Origin: Prostheceraeus crozeri
Taxonomy: Eukaryota > Platyhelminthes > Polycladida > Euryleptidae
Assembly: GCA_907163375.1 (NCBI GenBank)
Contig: CAJQUW010014360.1
Location: 27,432 to 91,431 of the forward strand
DNA length: 64,000 bases
Direction of reading: 5' to 3'
Every line of letters begins with the position of its first letter. The stretch's first letter is position 1. The translations under genes were made by a program, and so were the position numbers. This document shows positions 19,182-28,881 of this stretch, one piece after another. Below the pieces are notes generated by a model, which saw only the letters and a program-made list of their open reading frames with translations, made no database searches and was not told where the DNA came from.

Positions 19182-19547
19182 TTACTTTTTTCTGCGTCTT
19201 TGCTTAGTAACTCGGCCTGATCCAACTTGTCTTGACTTCCTACGCTTCTTCCGAACTGTACGTCTCGTCTTTGTTAAATCATCTAATGCGTCTATGGCAG
19301 ATTGCTGCGCGCGCATTTTCATAGATTCACCGATATCCTCACCTTGAAGCGCATCAGCTGCAACATTTGCACCAAAATCTAAAGCCCTGCTTCCAACACG
19401 CTTCATGATTGGTACTCCATACTTTTTGAGTGTTGGAAGAACCATACGTCTTAGTGCACCAAATATGCCTCCTCCAACTTGTCGTCTACCTCCAACAAAC
19501 ACGGGATAACCGCTCTGATATGATGGTCTACTGTAAATGCCTGTCAT
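19182..19547 (-). CDS. Small basic virion core protein
   Basis: 121 residues. The N-terminus has YPVFVGGRRQVGGGIFG, and such Gly-Gly sites suit cleavage by an adenain-like protease. A central amphipathic region includes ALDFGANVAADALQGEDIGE. The C-terminus is strongly basic (RRTVRKKRRKSRQ, then KQRRRKK) and could bind DNA like adenovirus core proteins. It lies between the two capsid genes, where Polintons and adintoviruses commonly keep such a gene. The assignment rests on composition and position. Confidence 0.65.
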   Translation of the reverse strand: MTGIYSRPSYQSGYPVFVGGRRQVGGGIFGALRRMVLPTLKKYGVPIMKRVGSRALDFGANVAADALQGEDIGESMKMRAQQSAIDALDDLTKTRRTVRKKRRKSRQVGSGRVTKQRRRKK

Positions 19548-19590
19548 TATGACTATTGAATAACTATGGAAGTCACAATAGCGTAAAGCC

Positions 19591-21195
19591 TTATTCTCGT
19601 GACCTAATATGTAGGGTCAAAACAGTAACACCACCACAGAACGGTACTACTTCTCCTGCATCATCATGAATTGATATGTCAATTCTATTGATGAAATTTC
19701 GGCTGATTGGTAGATACATTGTGTTAAAAAATTCTCGATTGATTAGTTGCTTCCTTACGGATGAGAGAGGAAATGTGCGCAGAAGTGGGGCCTCAATGTC
19801 GCCAACCCTTGTATATTCAATAATGTTACAATAGACGTATAAGTTACTTATATCACGCTCTAGTGATGGGGCTGTATCGCCTATTGATGTACCTTCATAA
19901 ATAGTTGATTTTGAGAATCCCAATGTGGTCGTTAACACGCTATCCAGCTTGATAAGAGAGTTCTTCCCTACCTTTAGAATCATGCGTTTCTTATGTGGGT
20001 CATAAGAAAAGTGATATTCATCTGCATCAAGGTAATCTACACCAAACTCATTTAACTTTGTACACAATTCAGATGGCGTTTTCAAGCTTTCAATGTTCAA
20101 ATTAACTCTTTTTACAAGTTCACTGGAAGTAGACAATTCATCACCCGATATGTCTTCGCTGTATACGTGGATATCCCATGAAGCATTTGTTGATGCTTTG
20201 AGTTTAGAAGAGGACAATTGAACCTTGAATGTATCATTTAATTCTGTCAACCAAGGTGCGCTTTCAAGGCCCTTAAACATCCCAATCATTTCAGATCCAA
20301 ATTCAATAACAGCGGACTCAGACTTTTCCAATGGTGTCTTTTTAGTAAAAACAATAAATTCTGCCTCCGTTTCAACAGTAAATAAAGTTACTTTCTCTTT
20401 CTTATATTCACAAGTCATTAACGTTTCTGGCACTGATCCTTGAAACTTTCTTGCAAAGTCTTCAACACTTCTAATGACCTCAAATTTATTTTTTACTCGG
20501 ATGCTCCTTTTTTGTAATGCATACAATGGCACAATTCTACATTTAAAATCAGTGACTTTCCTCTCCGAATTCCACCCACGTCCATTGTACCAATACCTTG
20601 ATGAGAAAGTTGTTCTGGAATACCCAAAAGTATGACTCAAATCCTTACCTAATACAAGAAGAACATGCTTCCCTTCCTTCATCAATTTTGTTGACCCCTT
20701 TATGACTGGTTTGTAGAATTTATTCAAAGTCAGCTTGAAGAGATCATTTATTCGTTCAAACATTCTACCGATTTCCTTTTCTGTATCTTGCAAGCTCATT
20801 GTGGGAACCTTAGAATCAAAAGTTGACGTTGCAAATGCCTTTTGAATTTTAATCATGTTTTGAACAGATGGTAAAGATGTTGAAAAAGGATGTAAAGTTA
20901 GATGATGAAAAGCCCATGTACCATGTAGACTATTTTGAAATATGCGAAAGCAATCATCCTTCTCTCGCACTTCTTTATGTAATTCAAAATAGTTGTTCTT
21001 TAGCAAACTGATATCGTTGTAATAAGTAATTTCAGTTAGAGCAACTTCATGGGGTCCATGCAGAGTAATTGGATTAGCGAATTCAACAGAGTATAGAGAT
21101 GGTTTGTTACTTGGGAATATCTTGGGGTTGCTATTGCTTGGAAGAATGATATTGAAGTTAGTAGACATGTTAAAGTCATATATGGAAGAAGTCAC
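19591..21195 (-). CDS. Minor capsid (penton-like) protein
   Basis: 534 residues; looks whole. The N-terminal motif FNIILPSNSNPKIFPSNKP, followed shortly by LHGPHEVALTEITYYNDI, is a recurring signature of the Polinton minor-capsid/penton group (LPSNSS..., then GxWEVAL.EI). Near the C-terminus, LDSVLTTTLGFS and LYVYCNIIEYTRVGD followed by LLRTFPL resemble the same group. It would occupy the fivefold vertices. The ATG is 14 bases upstream of nothing obvious, and no TATA box was seen, so it is probably co-transcribed with the other leftward virion genes. Confidence 0.72.
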   Translation of the reverse strand: MTSSIYDFNMSTNFNIILPSNSNPKIFPSNKPSLYSVEFANPITLHGPHEVALTEITYYNDISLLKNNYFELHKEVREKDDCFRIFQNSLHGTWAFHHLTLHPFSTSLPSVQNMIKIQKAFATSTFDSKVPTMSLQDTEKEIGRMFERINDLFKLTLNKFYKPVIKGSTKLMKEGKHVLLVLGKDLSHTFGYSRTTFSSRYWYNGRGWNSERKVTDFKCRIVPLYALQKRSIRVKNKFEVIRSVEDFARKFQGSVPETLMTCEYKKEKVTLFTVETEAEFIVFTKKTPLEKSESAVIEFGSEMIGMFKGLESAPWLTELNDTFKVQLSSSKLKASTNASWDIHVYSEDISGDELSTSSELVKRVNLNIESLKTPSELCTKLNEFGVDYLDADEYHFSYDPHKKRMILKVGKNSLIKLDSVLTTTLGFSKSTIYEGTSIGDTAPSLERDISNLYVYCNIIEYTRVGDIEAPLLRTFPLSSVRKQLINREFFNTMYLPISRNFINRIDISIHDDAGEVVPFCGGVTVLTLHIRSRE

Positions 21196-21208
21196 ATGCT
21201 ATATTAGC

Positions 21209-22297
21209 TTAAAAGTTACGAGTGTCTCCCATCTCCACATTTTGTAGATCCTGATGCGTTATCCAGCTATTGAATGAATCAGGATATCCTTTCCATTTAA
21301 CTAGATATTTCCTTTCATTGCCATGACCTTTCCTCCTAATTATTTTATCAATCATATACACCTCTTCACTTCTGTCTACTACTTGCAATTCATAAGAGTA
21401 AAATTTTCCTTCAATTGGATTGCCATGGTAATCTATTAATTTATACATGGTGGGTCTAAATTTTGTATTTACTTCATCCACAAAAAACTCTTCTTCAGTC
21501 CAATTAGGTAGATACCCCTTCTCAAATGTAGACTTAACCTTTGAAATCCGAACTCTATCACCAACATTAATTTTCTTTTCATTGGAAATGTTTTTCGCTT
21601 TCTTATCATACAATCGAAGCCATACATCCATCGCATTATCTGGGGTAACATCAACTGGTTTCATCTTAATGATTCGATGGTAGCTTTCATTGTAATTCTT
21701 AACAAATTTCTGCAGCTCACCTACCCAAACATGTGTATTTTTTGCAGTGAAATAGCGCCATATTTTTGTCTTCAGTGTGCGATTGAACCTCTCAACCATG
21801 GCAGCTTTATAAGCACTTTTGACACTAAACAATTCCACATTATGACTTTTAAGGAGACTTCGAACATGAGAGTTTTCGAATTCCTTCCCTTGATCGGTCT
21901 GTATTCTTTGCGGAACACGCCCCTCATCGAAAATGCTCTGAAAAGCCGCTTCAACTTCTGGTCCTCGTTTAGATTTCAGCGCACGTGCCCAAGCATAGCG
22001 AGATAAAATATCTATTACGGTTAAGATGTATTTATAGCCATCATTGTACTGTGATATCTGTTGCATGTCAGCCAAGTCCGCTTGCCATTGACTATCTATA
22101 TTGTTAACAACATATTTTCTTGTTGGAAACCGCTTTCTCGCATTTTTGTGAAGAGTGTAAGTCGGTTGACTCCTCAACCACTTCTTGACTTTCTCTATTC
22201 CCACACCTGCTGCACGAGCTAGAACCTCCGGACGACTGAAACTTGCGGGATGATTTAAGTCGTAATAAATCTTTCTGAGTTTCACTGCTGTACTCAT
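21209..22297 (-). CDS. INT: Retroviral-type integrase with C-terminal chromodomain
   Basis: Inserts the element and makes the 6-bp duplication seen at its ends. The start MSTAVKLRKIYYDL was chosen; the frame extends about 21 codons further without ATG. A zinc-free N-terminal helical part is followed by the DDE core: first Asp in WQADLADM, second in RIQTDQGKEF, Glu in AAMVERFNRTLK. A strand-rich region follows (VGDRVRISK). A chromodomain ends the protein (MIDKIIRRKGHGNERKYLVK, then GYPDSFNSW). The chromodomain may steer integration to modified chromatin. It looks whole. Confidence 0.93.
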   Translation of the reverse strand: MSTAVKLRKIYYDLNHPASFSRPEVLARAAGVGIEKVKKWLRSQPTYTLHKNARKRFPTRKYVVNNIDSQWQADLADMQQISQYNDGYKYILTVIDILSRYAWARALKSKRGPEVEAAFQSIFDEGRVPQRIQTDQGKEFENSHVRSLLKSHNVELFSVKSAYKAAMVERFNRTLKTKIWRYFTAKNTHVWVGELQKFVKNYNESYHRIIKMKPVDVTPDNAMDVWLRLYDKKAKNISNEKKINVGDRVRISKVKSTFEKGYLPNWTEEEFFVDEVNTKFRPTMYKLIDYHGNPIEGKFYSYELQVVDRSEEVYMIDKIIRRKGHGNERKYLVKWKGYPDSFNSWITHQDLQNVEMGDTRNF

Positions 22298-22464
22298 CGT
22301 CTTTGTTCTGATTTGCACGCGTATTACTCGCACAGCAACTGCTAACACAATTGATATCAACCTCTATGCCCTCTTCTCCTTTGCCTTCGAGCGCAGATTT
22401 CAAACAACAGCAAAATTTTTGTAACGACATAATATGAGAGAGGCAAGGCTTAATTCATATTTGC

Positions 22465-23115
22465 TTAATATTTACTATACTCCTTCGCAACACGCATTGA
22501 GCGCCTAGTAGCTCTTTTTGGTTGCAGATCATCGGGATCTGCAAGCTCTCGCTTGACCGCCATCGTGGGTGTTTTACTCTTTGATCCATCTTGTAAGTGA
22601 TCCTTATCCAATTCATTCACAGTCGGTCCTCCAATAATATTGTGAGGTACATTTTGATCAGATAAAATTTTCTGAAAATATGTCCACCCTTGTGGTGCAC
22701 CTAGTTTTCGCCTTACATCTCTGACAGCATATTGTAGAAGGTCATCTATGTGACTATTTCTAATAACATCACCAGTTGTTTCATCTATTATCTCCCCTCT
22801 CTCATTGAACTTCACATGTGGATCAATGAAGTCAAAAAATCGCTCAGCGCGCACACGATATGGTCGAGGTGTTGACAAGGTTATAAATCGTCGCAACTTG
22901 TCACGAATCTGTCGCCTCTCGTCAATGTTTTCAGCTGCTAACTGCATTCGTCGATAGGGATCCTTAATCTTCTGAATTTCCATATCCTTTTGTGTTAGTT
23001 CCTTAAGTTGATTCGTAATAGGTTGATCTATATTTTTGACTTCCTGTGCACTTTGTAATGTAGTCAATTGTACATACTCCTCTTGAGGAATGACTACCAT
23101 CTTTGAATACGACAT
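22465..23115 (-). CDS. Conserved Polinton protein of unknown function
   Basis: About 216 residues from MSYSKMVVIPQEEY. The N-terminal half is predicted helical and partly coiled coil (QLKELTQKDMEIQKI...DERRQIRDK). The middle has FFDFIDPHVKFNERGEIID. A conserved-looking block follows (HIDDLLQYAVRDVRRKLGAP, then GWTYFQKIL and NVPHNIIGG). The C-terminus is basic (KRATRRSMRVAKE). Similar I-x-DLL-x-Y-x-VRD...GxxxF blocks occur in Polinton proteins next to the ATPase; their role is unknown and probably structural. The start of this gene overlaps the end of the ATPase gene by about 20 bases. Confidence 0.6.
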   Translation of the reverse strand: MSYSKMVVIPQEEYVQLTTLQSAQEVKNIDQPITNQLKELTQKDMEIQKIKDPYRRMQLAAENIDERRQIRDKLRRFITLSTPRPYRVRAERFFDFIDPHVKFNERGEIIDETTGDVIRNSHIDDLLQYAVRDVRRKLGAPQGWTYFQKILSDQNVPHNIIGGPTVNELDKDHLQDGSKSKTPTMAVKRELADPDDLQPKRATRRSMRVAKEYSKY

Positions 23116-23789
23116 GTTTGAAAATAATAAGGCAACAAAGTACATTGCTTAAAACTAACTGTGAACCGAGAAACTGTCATTGGTTCAGCGGAATTAGGTA
23201 TGATATTTGTTCGAAATCGAAGTCGTTCCGGACATTCCTGGGTTAGATCAATAAATAGATAACCATGTGGTTTCTTTGTTACATCTTCATATATTTTTGA
23301 AAGTACTTTAGGTTGTTGAGGTAATATCTGTCTACTGAGATGATGTATCTGACTGCTATCTCTTGGATTTTTAAATATTGCCAAATAATGTGTATTCAAA
23401 CTTCTAGTTCTTTGCTCTTTCCCTCCATCGAAGATGTTTTGGGTGATGTAGATAATAAAAGCTTCCCTATGATGTGCAGTTTGAATGAACATTTCAGTTA
23501 CATCCTTTGAAGATTTGCTTTCTCGTAATAGATCATCTAATACTAGTAAGTCACCTGCTTTGATATCCTCAGTTGATGGCAACCCTTGCTTCACCTCATA
23601 ACCTTTCTGGCGAAGTGCAGAATGTAGTTGTGGTTGAAATATTCCATAATACCATTTGACTCTCTTAATTTCCTTGTTAAACATTTCATTTCTATATTGT
23701 AGCAATTCAGTTACAAATGTAGTTTTACCGGACTGACTTGGTCCAGCGACACACATTGTGCGATCAGTGAATAGACGAAAATCTGTCAT
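23094..23789 (-). CDS. ATP: A32/FtsK-type genome-packaging ATPase
   Basis: 231 residues; looks whole. The Walker A motif GPSQSGKTT lies at about residues 16-24 and the Walker B stretch DLLVLDDLL at about 80-88. A downstream YITQNIF segment fits sensor motifs of the packaging family. It should pump DNA into the capsid built by the neighbouring gene products. The start ATG (MTDFRLFTDRT) is preceded by an AT-rich gap that leads to the LINE insertion. The size matches Polinton ATPases. Confidence 0.9.
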   Translation of the reverse strand: MTDFRLFTDRTMCVAGPSQSGKTTFVTELLQYRNEMFNKEIKRVKWYYGIFQPQLHSALRQKGYEVKQGLPSTEDIKAGDLLVLDDLLRESKSSKDVTEMFIQTAHHREAFIIYITQNIFDGGKEQRTRSLNTHYLAIFKNPRDSSQIHHLSRQILPQQPKVLSKIYEDVTKKPHGYLFIDLTQECPERLRFRTNIIPNSAEPMTVSRFTVSFKQCTLLPYYFQTCRIQRW

Positions 23790-23955
23790 CTTATAATTCC
23801 ATTAACATTAAACTCATCATCCCGCTAATTTTGCTTAGAACAACAAAACAGACACATGTTCCAGATCAAGCTTATTTACATTCAGAATAGAAACTTTCAA
23901 GTTACATTTACAAATTAAAACATTTACAAATTAAAACATTTGTGTTTCCTCATCA

Positions 23956-23962
23956 CAATTAG
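23956..23962. repeat. Probable target duplication of the inserted LINE
   Basis: CAATTAG occurs here and at 28021-28027, flanking the LINE. The microsatellite tail abuts this copy, so the exact border could shift by a base or two. Confidence 0.5.
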
Positions 23963-24079
23963 TAGTAGTAGTAGTAGTAGTAATTTGTTTATTCAAGAAT
24001 TGGAAATCAAACTTTACAAGGGAAAGGTACGTAGTACTTTAGAAATGAGAGTTATTACATGTAAAGACAGCGAGTAAAG

Positions 24080-26704
24080 TTAAAGTGAGTCGTTGTACCA
24101 TTTTGTGAGTAAGGGAACAAAAGAATTCGCGCGTCTTTCAGATCTGATTTGGCATTGCATGAGATGGTGAGAATGCTTCAAGGTATCAGGGAAAAGATGG
24201 TTGATAAAGTTATCGCCTTGTTTGATATTCTGGAAGGTTTTCATTGCTTTTGTAAATCTTCTGCTTGCGATGGTCGGAAAGTTGCGGCAATCACACTGTT
24301 GGCCACAAATCATCCTGTGAGCTCTTTTATTTATTCTTTCGCATTTTTGGCTATTTTTCCTATTTAGCCCAGTGAAAATTTCGCTGTTGTATTCAAGAAG
24401 ACTGCGTATACAACACTGATACACCTGGATGAGTTCGTGTTTTGGCAGAAGTGGTCTGAGCTGTCGTATGATGAAAAGTCGGCTGCTGGCTCTCTTGCAT
24501 ATGTCGTTAATATGATCGTCCCATTTAAGATTTTGCTGAATAGTGACTCCGAGAAATCGAATGGATGAACAGCCGTGCGGAAATGGAGATGCTGTTGGTG
24601 GATTCTTTTTGCCGAACGTTATAACCTTAGTTTTCTCTGAGTTGAGCTCTAAGCCATGAGAGGAACACCAAGAGTTCAAGTGTTTCAGTTCCGATTGAAA
24701 CATCTCGTAGCAATCGTCTGAGCTGGTGAAAGGACAAAGAACTAGAACGTCGTCTGCGAATTTCAGAACAAGCGAATTGTGGTGGTGTGCAGTAATCGAA
24801 CCAATGTGCGCGGCGAACAAGTAGGGTCCGAGCACCGAACCTTGTGGGACGCCGGACGAAACAATTGATACAGTACTTAGATGCTTACTTTTCAAGACTA
24901 CACGCTGCCTTCGATCTTCAAAGTAATTACACAGCCATCTGATACATCGACTAGGTATAGACGAGTTAACCAGAGTCTGAAACAGTGCATGATGACTTAA
25001 TTTGTCGAACGCTTTCTTCATATCATAGGATATGGCCAAAACACCATCGACGTGGCCTTTTTCCATCTCTTTGGTGACATAATCATGGAGCTCAATGTGC
25101 GCGTAGACACTCGAACATTGTGGACGAAATCCGTATTGATTAAGTCCATACAACATTAGAAGGTCTTCTTTGATTGAGGACACGACGTACTTCTCCAGAA
25201 TTTTTGAAATGATGGGAAGAAGGGTGATTGGTCTAAAGTCGCTAACACGCTTGGCTTTTGGTTTGGGGATTGGAACGACGTGACCAACTTTCCATTGAAC
25301 TGGAACAATGCCATTCTCAATTGAGAGAGCACAAAGATGTGAAATGGGACCCGCAAGAGCTTGTGAGCATTGGCGAAGTATAGTTGGAGATATGTTGTCG
25401 CTTCCGGGACTCTTTGTTTTGATACATCGCAGATATTGTTCCGTCTGTACAATATCAATGTCAACCAACCAACTTCTACCATCGTCGAGAATCGAGCTAG
25501 CGATATTTGTCCAGTCTGGAGCTTCAGAATACACGCTGGTAAAGTATCTATTGAAGTTTTCAGCCGCCTGTTCCGGAGTTTCAAATTCGTTAATTATCCG
25601 AGAGAGCACCCCTGTCGATCTAGTATTAAGTATAGAGCTGGCGACATTCCAAAAGTTACCCTTTGACGACTTTATCTTATCGACCCAGTTCCTTTTGGCT
25701 TTCAAAATTTCGGTTTTGATTTTGCTTTTATAGTAATAGTACAAGTCGAAGTTGTTAGTTCTGAACGCTGCAAATCGCTGATTGAATAGCAGTTTGAGCT
25801 TGCCAGTAACCCACGGTTTGTCAGATGCTGTAATTTCTACATACGAGTAAGGAATCTGATCGTGATAATAGTTGAACACATCGTAGAAGTAATTGCATTT
25901 ATCTTGGAATGAGTCGTTGGATAAATACATGTGGTTCCAAGGATGCTGAACAAGTCTTGTGAATAACATGTCAATATTGCTTCTGCGATAGTCGACGACT
26001 TTGCGTATCTCCTTTATGTGTGTAGCATGCTCGGGTTGAAGTAAAACGTTCAGATGATCAGCGTTACCAAAATTTGGAGTCGTGATGGGGGACTTATAGG
26101 AGTAAAGAAGGCTAGTGTCCAGGAATATCTTGTCAAGAGTAGCAGTCTTTCGAGTTGGTGCTTTAACAACCTGAGTCAATCCCAAGGTTGCACAAAGATC
26201 GTCACATGGAAGTTGATTTAAGTCCCCAGCGATGATTACCTTTACATCAGAGTCGCACACTTGATCTAGTGCGTAGTCAATGTTATCAAGAATATAAGCA
26301 ATGACTTGCTGATACACTGCACTGGCTAAATTAGGTGGGACGTATAACAGAAGGAACAGAATTTTTTGTAAGGAAAGTTTTATCCACAGACACTCAATTT
26401 CGCGAGGACATGGAGGCATAGTGATAAGGCTAACGCTACGAATGTCTTCTTTGATGTAAAGGCAAACTCCACCACCTCTTCGTCCGTCACAGCGATCATG
26501 CCTATAAGGGGAACAATAGTATGGCAAATCAATCTGAGAACTCGAAACGTTTTCATTCAACCAGGTTTCACAGACTGCAATGAGATCTGGTTTAGCAGTC
26601 TTGGAGAAAACTGAAAGCTCGTCTATTTTAGGACGAAGCGATTGAGCGTTCATTAGAAGTAAACTTGGAACTGCTGGAACAAAGGAAGGAGATTGTAAAA
26701 TCAA
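24080..26704 (-). CDS. LINE ORF2: endonuclease and reverse transcriptase
   Basis: 874 residues. The apurinic-type endonuclease is N-terminal: LLLMNAQSLRPK (about 16-27), AVCETWLNE, RRGGGVCLYIK, VIIAGDLNQ, and NADHLNVLL near residue 215. The reverse transcriptase follows: DFRPITLLPIISK, YDMKKAFDKL, SSGVPQGSVLGP and the catalytic LKFADDVLVL, then FLGVTIQQNLKW. The frame opens at a TTG that overlaps the ORF1 stop (TTGA); the first in-frame ATG is at MNAQSLRP. Either reinitiation after ORF1 or internal entry would be needed. It makes and inserts LINE copies by target-primed reverse transcription. Confidence 0.92.
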   Translation of the reverse strand: MILQSPSFVPAVPSLLLMNAQSLRPKIDELSVFSKTAKPDLIAVCETWLNENVSSSQIDLPYYCSPYRHDRCDGRRGGGVCLYIKEDIRSVSLITMPPCPREIECLWIKLSLQKILFLLLYVPPNLASAVYQQVIAYILDNIDYALDQVCDSDVKVIIAGDLNQLPCDDLCATLGLTQVVKAPTRKTATLDKIFLDTSLLYSYKSPITTPNFGNADHLNVLLQPEHATHIKEIRKVVDYRRSNIDMLFTRLVQHPWNHMYLSNDSFQDKCNYFYDVFNYYHDQIPYSYVEITASDKPWVTGKLKLLFNQRFAAFRTNNFDLYYYYKSKIKTEILKAKRNWVDKIKSSKGNFWNVASSILNTRSTGVLSRIINEFETPEQAAENFNRYFTSVYSEAPDWTNIASSILDDGRSWLVDIDIVQTEQYLRCIKTKSPGSDNISPTILRQCSQALAGPISHLCALSIENGIVPVQWKVGHVVPIPKPKAKRVSDFRPITLLPIISKILEKYVVSSIKEDLLMLYGLNQYGFRPQCSSVYAHIELHDYVTKEMEKGHVDGVLAISYDMKKAFDKLSHHALFQTLVNSSIPSRCIRWLCNYFEDRRQRVVLKSKHLSTVSIVSSGVPQGSVLGPYLFAAHIGSITAHHHNSLVLKFADDVLVLCPFTSSDDCYEMFQSELKHLNSWCSSHGLELNSEKTKVITFGKKNPPTASPFPHGCSSIRFLGVTIQQNLKWDDHINDICKRASSRLFIIRQLRPLLPKHELIQVYQCCIRSLLEYNSEIFTGLNRKNSQKCERINKRAHRMICGQQCDCRNFPTIASRRFTKAMKTFQNIKQGDNFINHLFPDTLKHSHHLMQCQIRSERRANSFVPLLTKWYNDSL

Positions 26705-27414
26705 ACGTGAAAATTTTGTTGTTGGCCTCGATTGACAATACGATTTCGATAAATAATCACGTCCTCTTTGTCATCTCTTCTTCTTCGTAATTCTTCACGC
26801 AAATGTCTGTTCGTCTCCTGTTCAAGTCTGGTTCGGTCTGGGTTTATGTAAACTTGTCGATACTCTTGCGAACGTCTGAGATGTTTTGAGTTTTTGAGAA
26901 CTTCGAACTTTGTAGATACGTTCTTACATGTGACACGTAGCAATCTGGGTTTACCACCCTGAACTTTGCCGATACGTCGTATATCAATGAAATCTGTGTC
27001 GTCTACATCGAGGGCTGAACAAATATTTTGCCAATTCTCAGTGTCCTTTTCCTTTCGCTCCTGAAGTGTCCCCAGCGTCTCGTGGACTCCTGAGATAACA
27101 AGATTCGCACGTCTGTGAAGTCTTTCTTCGATTTCATTTGTGATGCTGTTAGTTATCGTGACGCTATTGGCTCTTACTAGGGTCAACTCATTTTCAATGC
27201 TTGCATTTCTTTCTAAAAGAGTTCTGTTATCTTTTTCCAGTGTCTCAACTTTATTTCCCAGTACGTTCAGTTCATTTCTCAATCCTTCCAACTCTCGTCT
27301 GAAGGATTGGATAATTTCAGATTTGGATTTCTCGATCAGCTCCTTTATGTCACTCAGAGTGACGCTGTGAGCGGAGTTTGATCTAGTGTTTCTAACAGCA
27401 GGTGTGCCAGGCAT
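26701..27414 (-). CDS. LINE ORF1: coiled-coil RNA-binding protein
   Basis: 237 residues from MPGTPAVRNTRS. Residues 20-85 form a heptad-rich coiled coil (LRNELNVLGNKVETLEKD). The central part (RANLVISGVHET, then DFIDIRRIGKV, PRLLRVTCKN) matches the RRM-like core found in ORF1 of many CR1/L2-type LINEs. The C-terminus has YINPDRTRLEQETNRHLRE and a basic RRRR stretch. It is expected to coat LINE RNA. ORF1 and ORF2 overlap by four bases. Confidence 0.8.
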   Translation of the reverse strand: MPGTPAVRNTRSNSAHSVTLSDIKELIEKSKSEIIQSFRRELEGLRNELNVLGNKVETLEKDNRTLLERNASIENELTLVRANSVTITNSITNEIEERLHRRANLVISGVHETLGTLQERKEKDTENWQNICSALDVDDTDFIDIRRIGKVQGGKPRLLRVTCKNVSTKFEVLKNSKHLRRSQEYRQVYINPDRTRLEQETNRHLREELRRRRDDKEDVIIYRNRIVNRGQQQNFHV

Positions 27415-28020
27415 GAGTAGGACGATGAAAAGTCAGTAAAAATGATGAACGCTGGTGGCCTTGAACCCGGGTCAGTGAATCTTTATGCAGCGCCTCTTAC
27501 CACCAGACTGTCACAACATTGACCCCAAAGTGCTCTGTGCACTATCTGGCTCGTAGAGGAGTCACAGGTCAACGAGAGCGTGGGCTCTGTTGTTGTTCGA
27601 TTAGAAGCGTCGACAGGCGCACTGCAAACCTCGCTCAACAACAGTGTCACAGCACACAAGATACTCGGATCAGTGACGTTGCTATGCACGACGACCGCTG
27701 GATGTTCGCTGACCGACGCTTGGTTGTGACGACTGCAGGAAGAACGATCTATGCGAATGGCTGAGCCAATCAAAATGCAGCGAACTTGAGAAATCAAGCG
27801 AAGTGGAGCTGTTTGTAGAGCACGAACAAAGTGACGAGCAAGGACGCGGCAAACATGAAAAGATAGAGCAGAACACAGTGAGTCGATCAATGTAAAGACC
27901 GCGACGATGCGTAGGGAAAATCCAGAGTTATAGGCAATCAAAAGCAGGATGCAGGAGCGACAGAATTCTACGACCACACCATCAGACGACCACACGTGGA
28001 TAATGGATCCTAATTGACAC

Positions 28021-28730
28021 CAATTAGGATTATAGAAAATTTTCAAGTCAGCATCTTGGCGCTTCAACTTCAATTTAGGATTCCCATCTTTAGATTTCCG
28101 ACCTCGCTTTTTGCTCTCTTCCTTCCCATCACTTGAAGCAGTCTTATCAATGTTAATTAAACATTTATCAATTGGTAGTGGTTCATAGACTAGTTGAAGA
28201 ACCTTCATTTGTAAAGATGCGACTTTACCAGTCGAACCATGTGAGCCAATATAAAGTCCGGTAACGTGAACTAAGCCCATATAGCGGCCCCGTTTGAGAT
28301 CCTCACATTCCATCGCGTTTGTAAAGAGATCGAATGCTTGAAAATGATCAGATAGTTTTAAAAACAGTGTATCGAATTCCGGCAATTCCTTATAACCAAC
28401 TCCTTCCTCTAATGCCTTTCTCCAATGAGTGGGAGCACTTTCAGGCAGCTCAACACATTCTTTCGCGAAAGAGTCAATAGTTTTAAGAATCACCTGTTGC
28501 CATTTTGGAAAAGTCACTCGCATTTGTCTCATATTGCTATACCCTGATGTAGACATACCATTACTGTGGAAGAATGGAACTTGAAGATAAAAGCCATCAT
28601 CACCATAATTCAAGGTTTGAAAGTAGAACGTATTTCCAATCCCTTGCACCTTTCGTGTCGGACGAAGCTTCAAGAGATCTTGCTCAAAAGCGTCACCTTC
28701 CTCTCTGATTGTATACATTTTCTGAGTCAT
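28021..28730 (-). CDS. Polinton gene interrupted by the LINE
   Basis: The Polinton-derived part covers about 235 codons from MTQKMYTIREEG. It then reads into the LINE 5' region without a stop for another 180 codons, which is probably meaningless. Visible features: a compact aromatic-rich first half (GIGNTFYFQTLNYGDDGFYLQ, MRVTFPKWQQV), then GRYMGLVHVTGLYIGSHGSTGK and a basic KKRGRKSKDG patch. No domain was recognised with certainty; the strand-rich GLVHVTGLYIG part could be a single-strand-binding fold. Its own CRE/AP-1/TATA promoter lies upstream. It counts as broken by insertion. Confidence 0.6.
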
Positions 28731-28815
28731 GTTTCAACAAGTACTAATTCGGAGCTTTCAACCAGCGCAAATGAATTGTCACTTGAAAGTGGTAAAATAT
28801 CATTAAAGCGTCTTC

Positions 28816-28863
28816 CTTATATACACCTATATATGACTCATCAATCAAAGTGATGACGTGTCA
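28816..28863 (-). promoter_or_regulatory. Promoter of the interrupted gene
   Basis: Read leftwards: TGACACGTCA (CRE-like, 28854-28863), TGAGTCA (AP-1 site, 28834-28840) and GTATATAAG (28816-28824). The start codon follows about 85 bases later at 28730. Confidence 0.6.
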
Positions 28864-28881
28864 CTTTATGATTCGCTAACC

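Larger units (their letters stand above)
23963..28020 (-). mobile_element. Full-length CR1/Jockey-group LINE inside the Polinton
   Basis: It runs leftwards: a 5' region of about 600 bases (28020-27415), ORF1 (27414-26701), ORF2 (26704-24080), a short 3' end and a microsatellite tail of TAC units (plus-strand TAG repeats, about 23961-23980). CAATTAG repeats flank it. Both ORFs are open over full length, so this copy may be recent. The 5' region is GC-richer than the Polinton around it. ORF1 with coiled coil and RNA-binding part, an apurinic endonuclease, and a microsatellite 3' end suit the CR1/L2/Jockey group; a finer family was not assigned. Confidence 0.85.

Noticed and set aside
22104-22430. 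108-codon Cys-rich frame overlapping the integrase start
   Set aside because: It is mostly a second reading of the integrase N-terminus. A short real overlapping gene cannot be excluded but nothing supports it.
25156-25733. Frames of about 140 codons on both strands within LINE ORF2
   Set aside because: Shadows of the ORF2 coding frame.
27483-28021. Long C-terminal extension of the interrupted Polinton gene into the LINE
   Set aside because: The sequence is LINE 5' region; the open reading is fortuitous.
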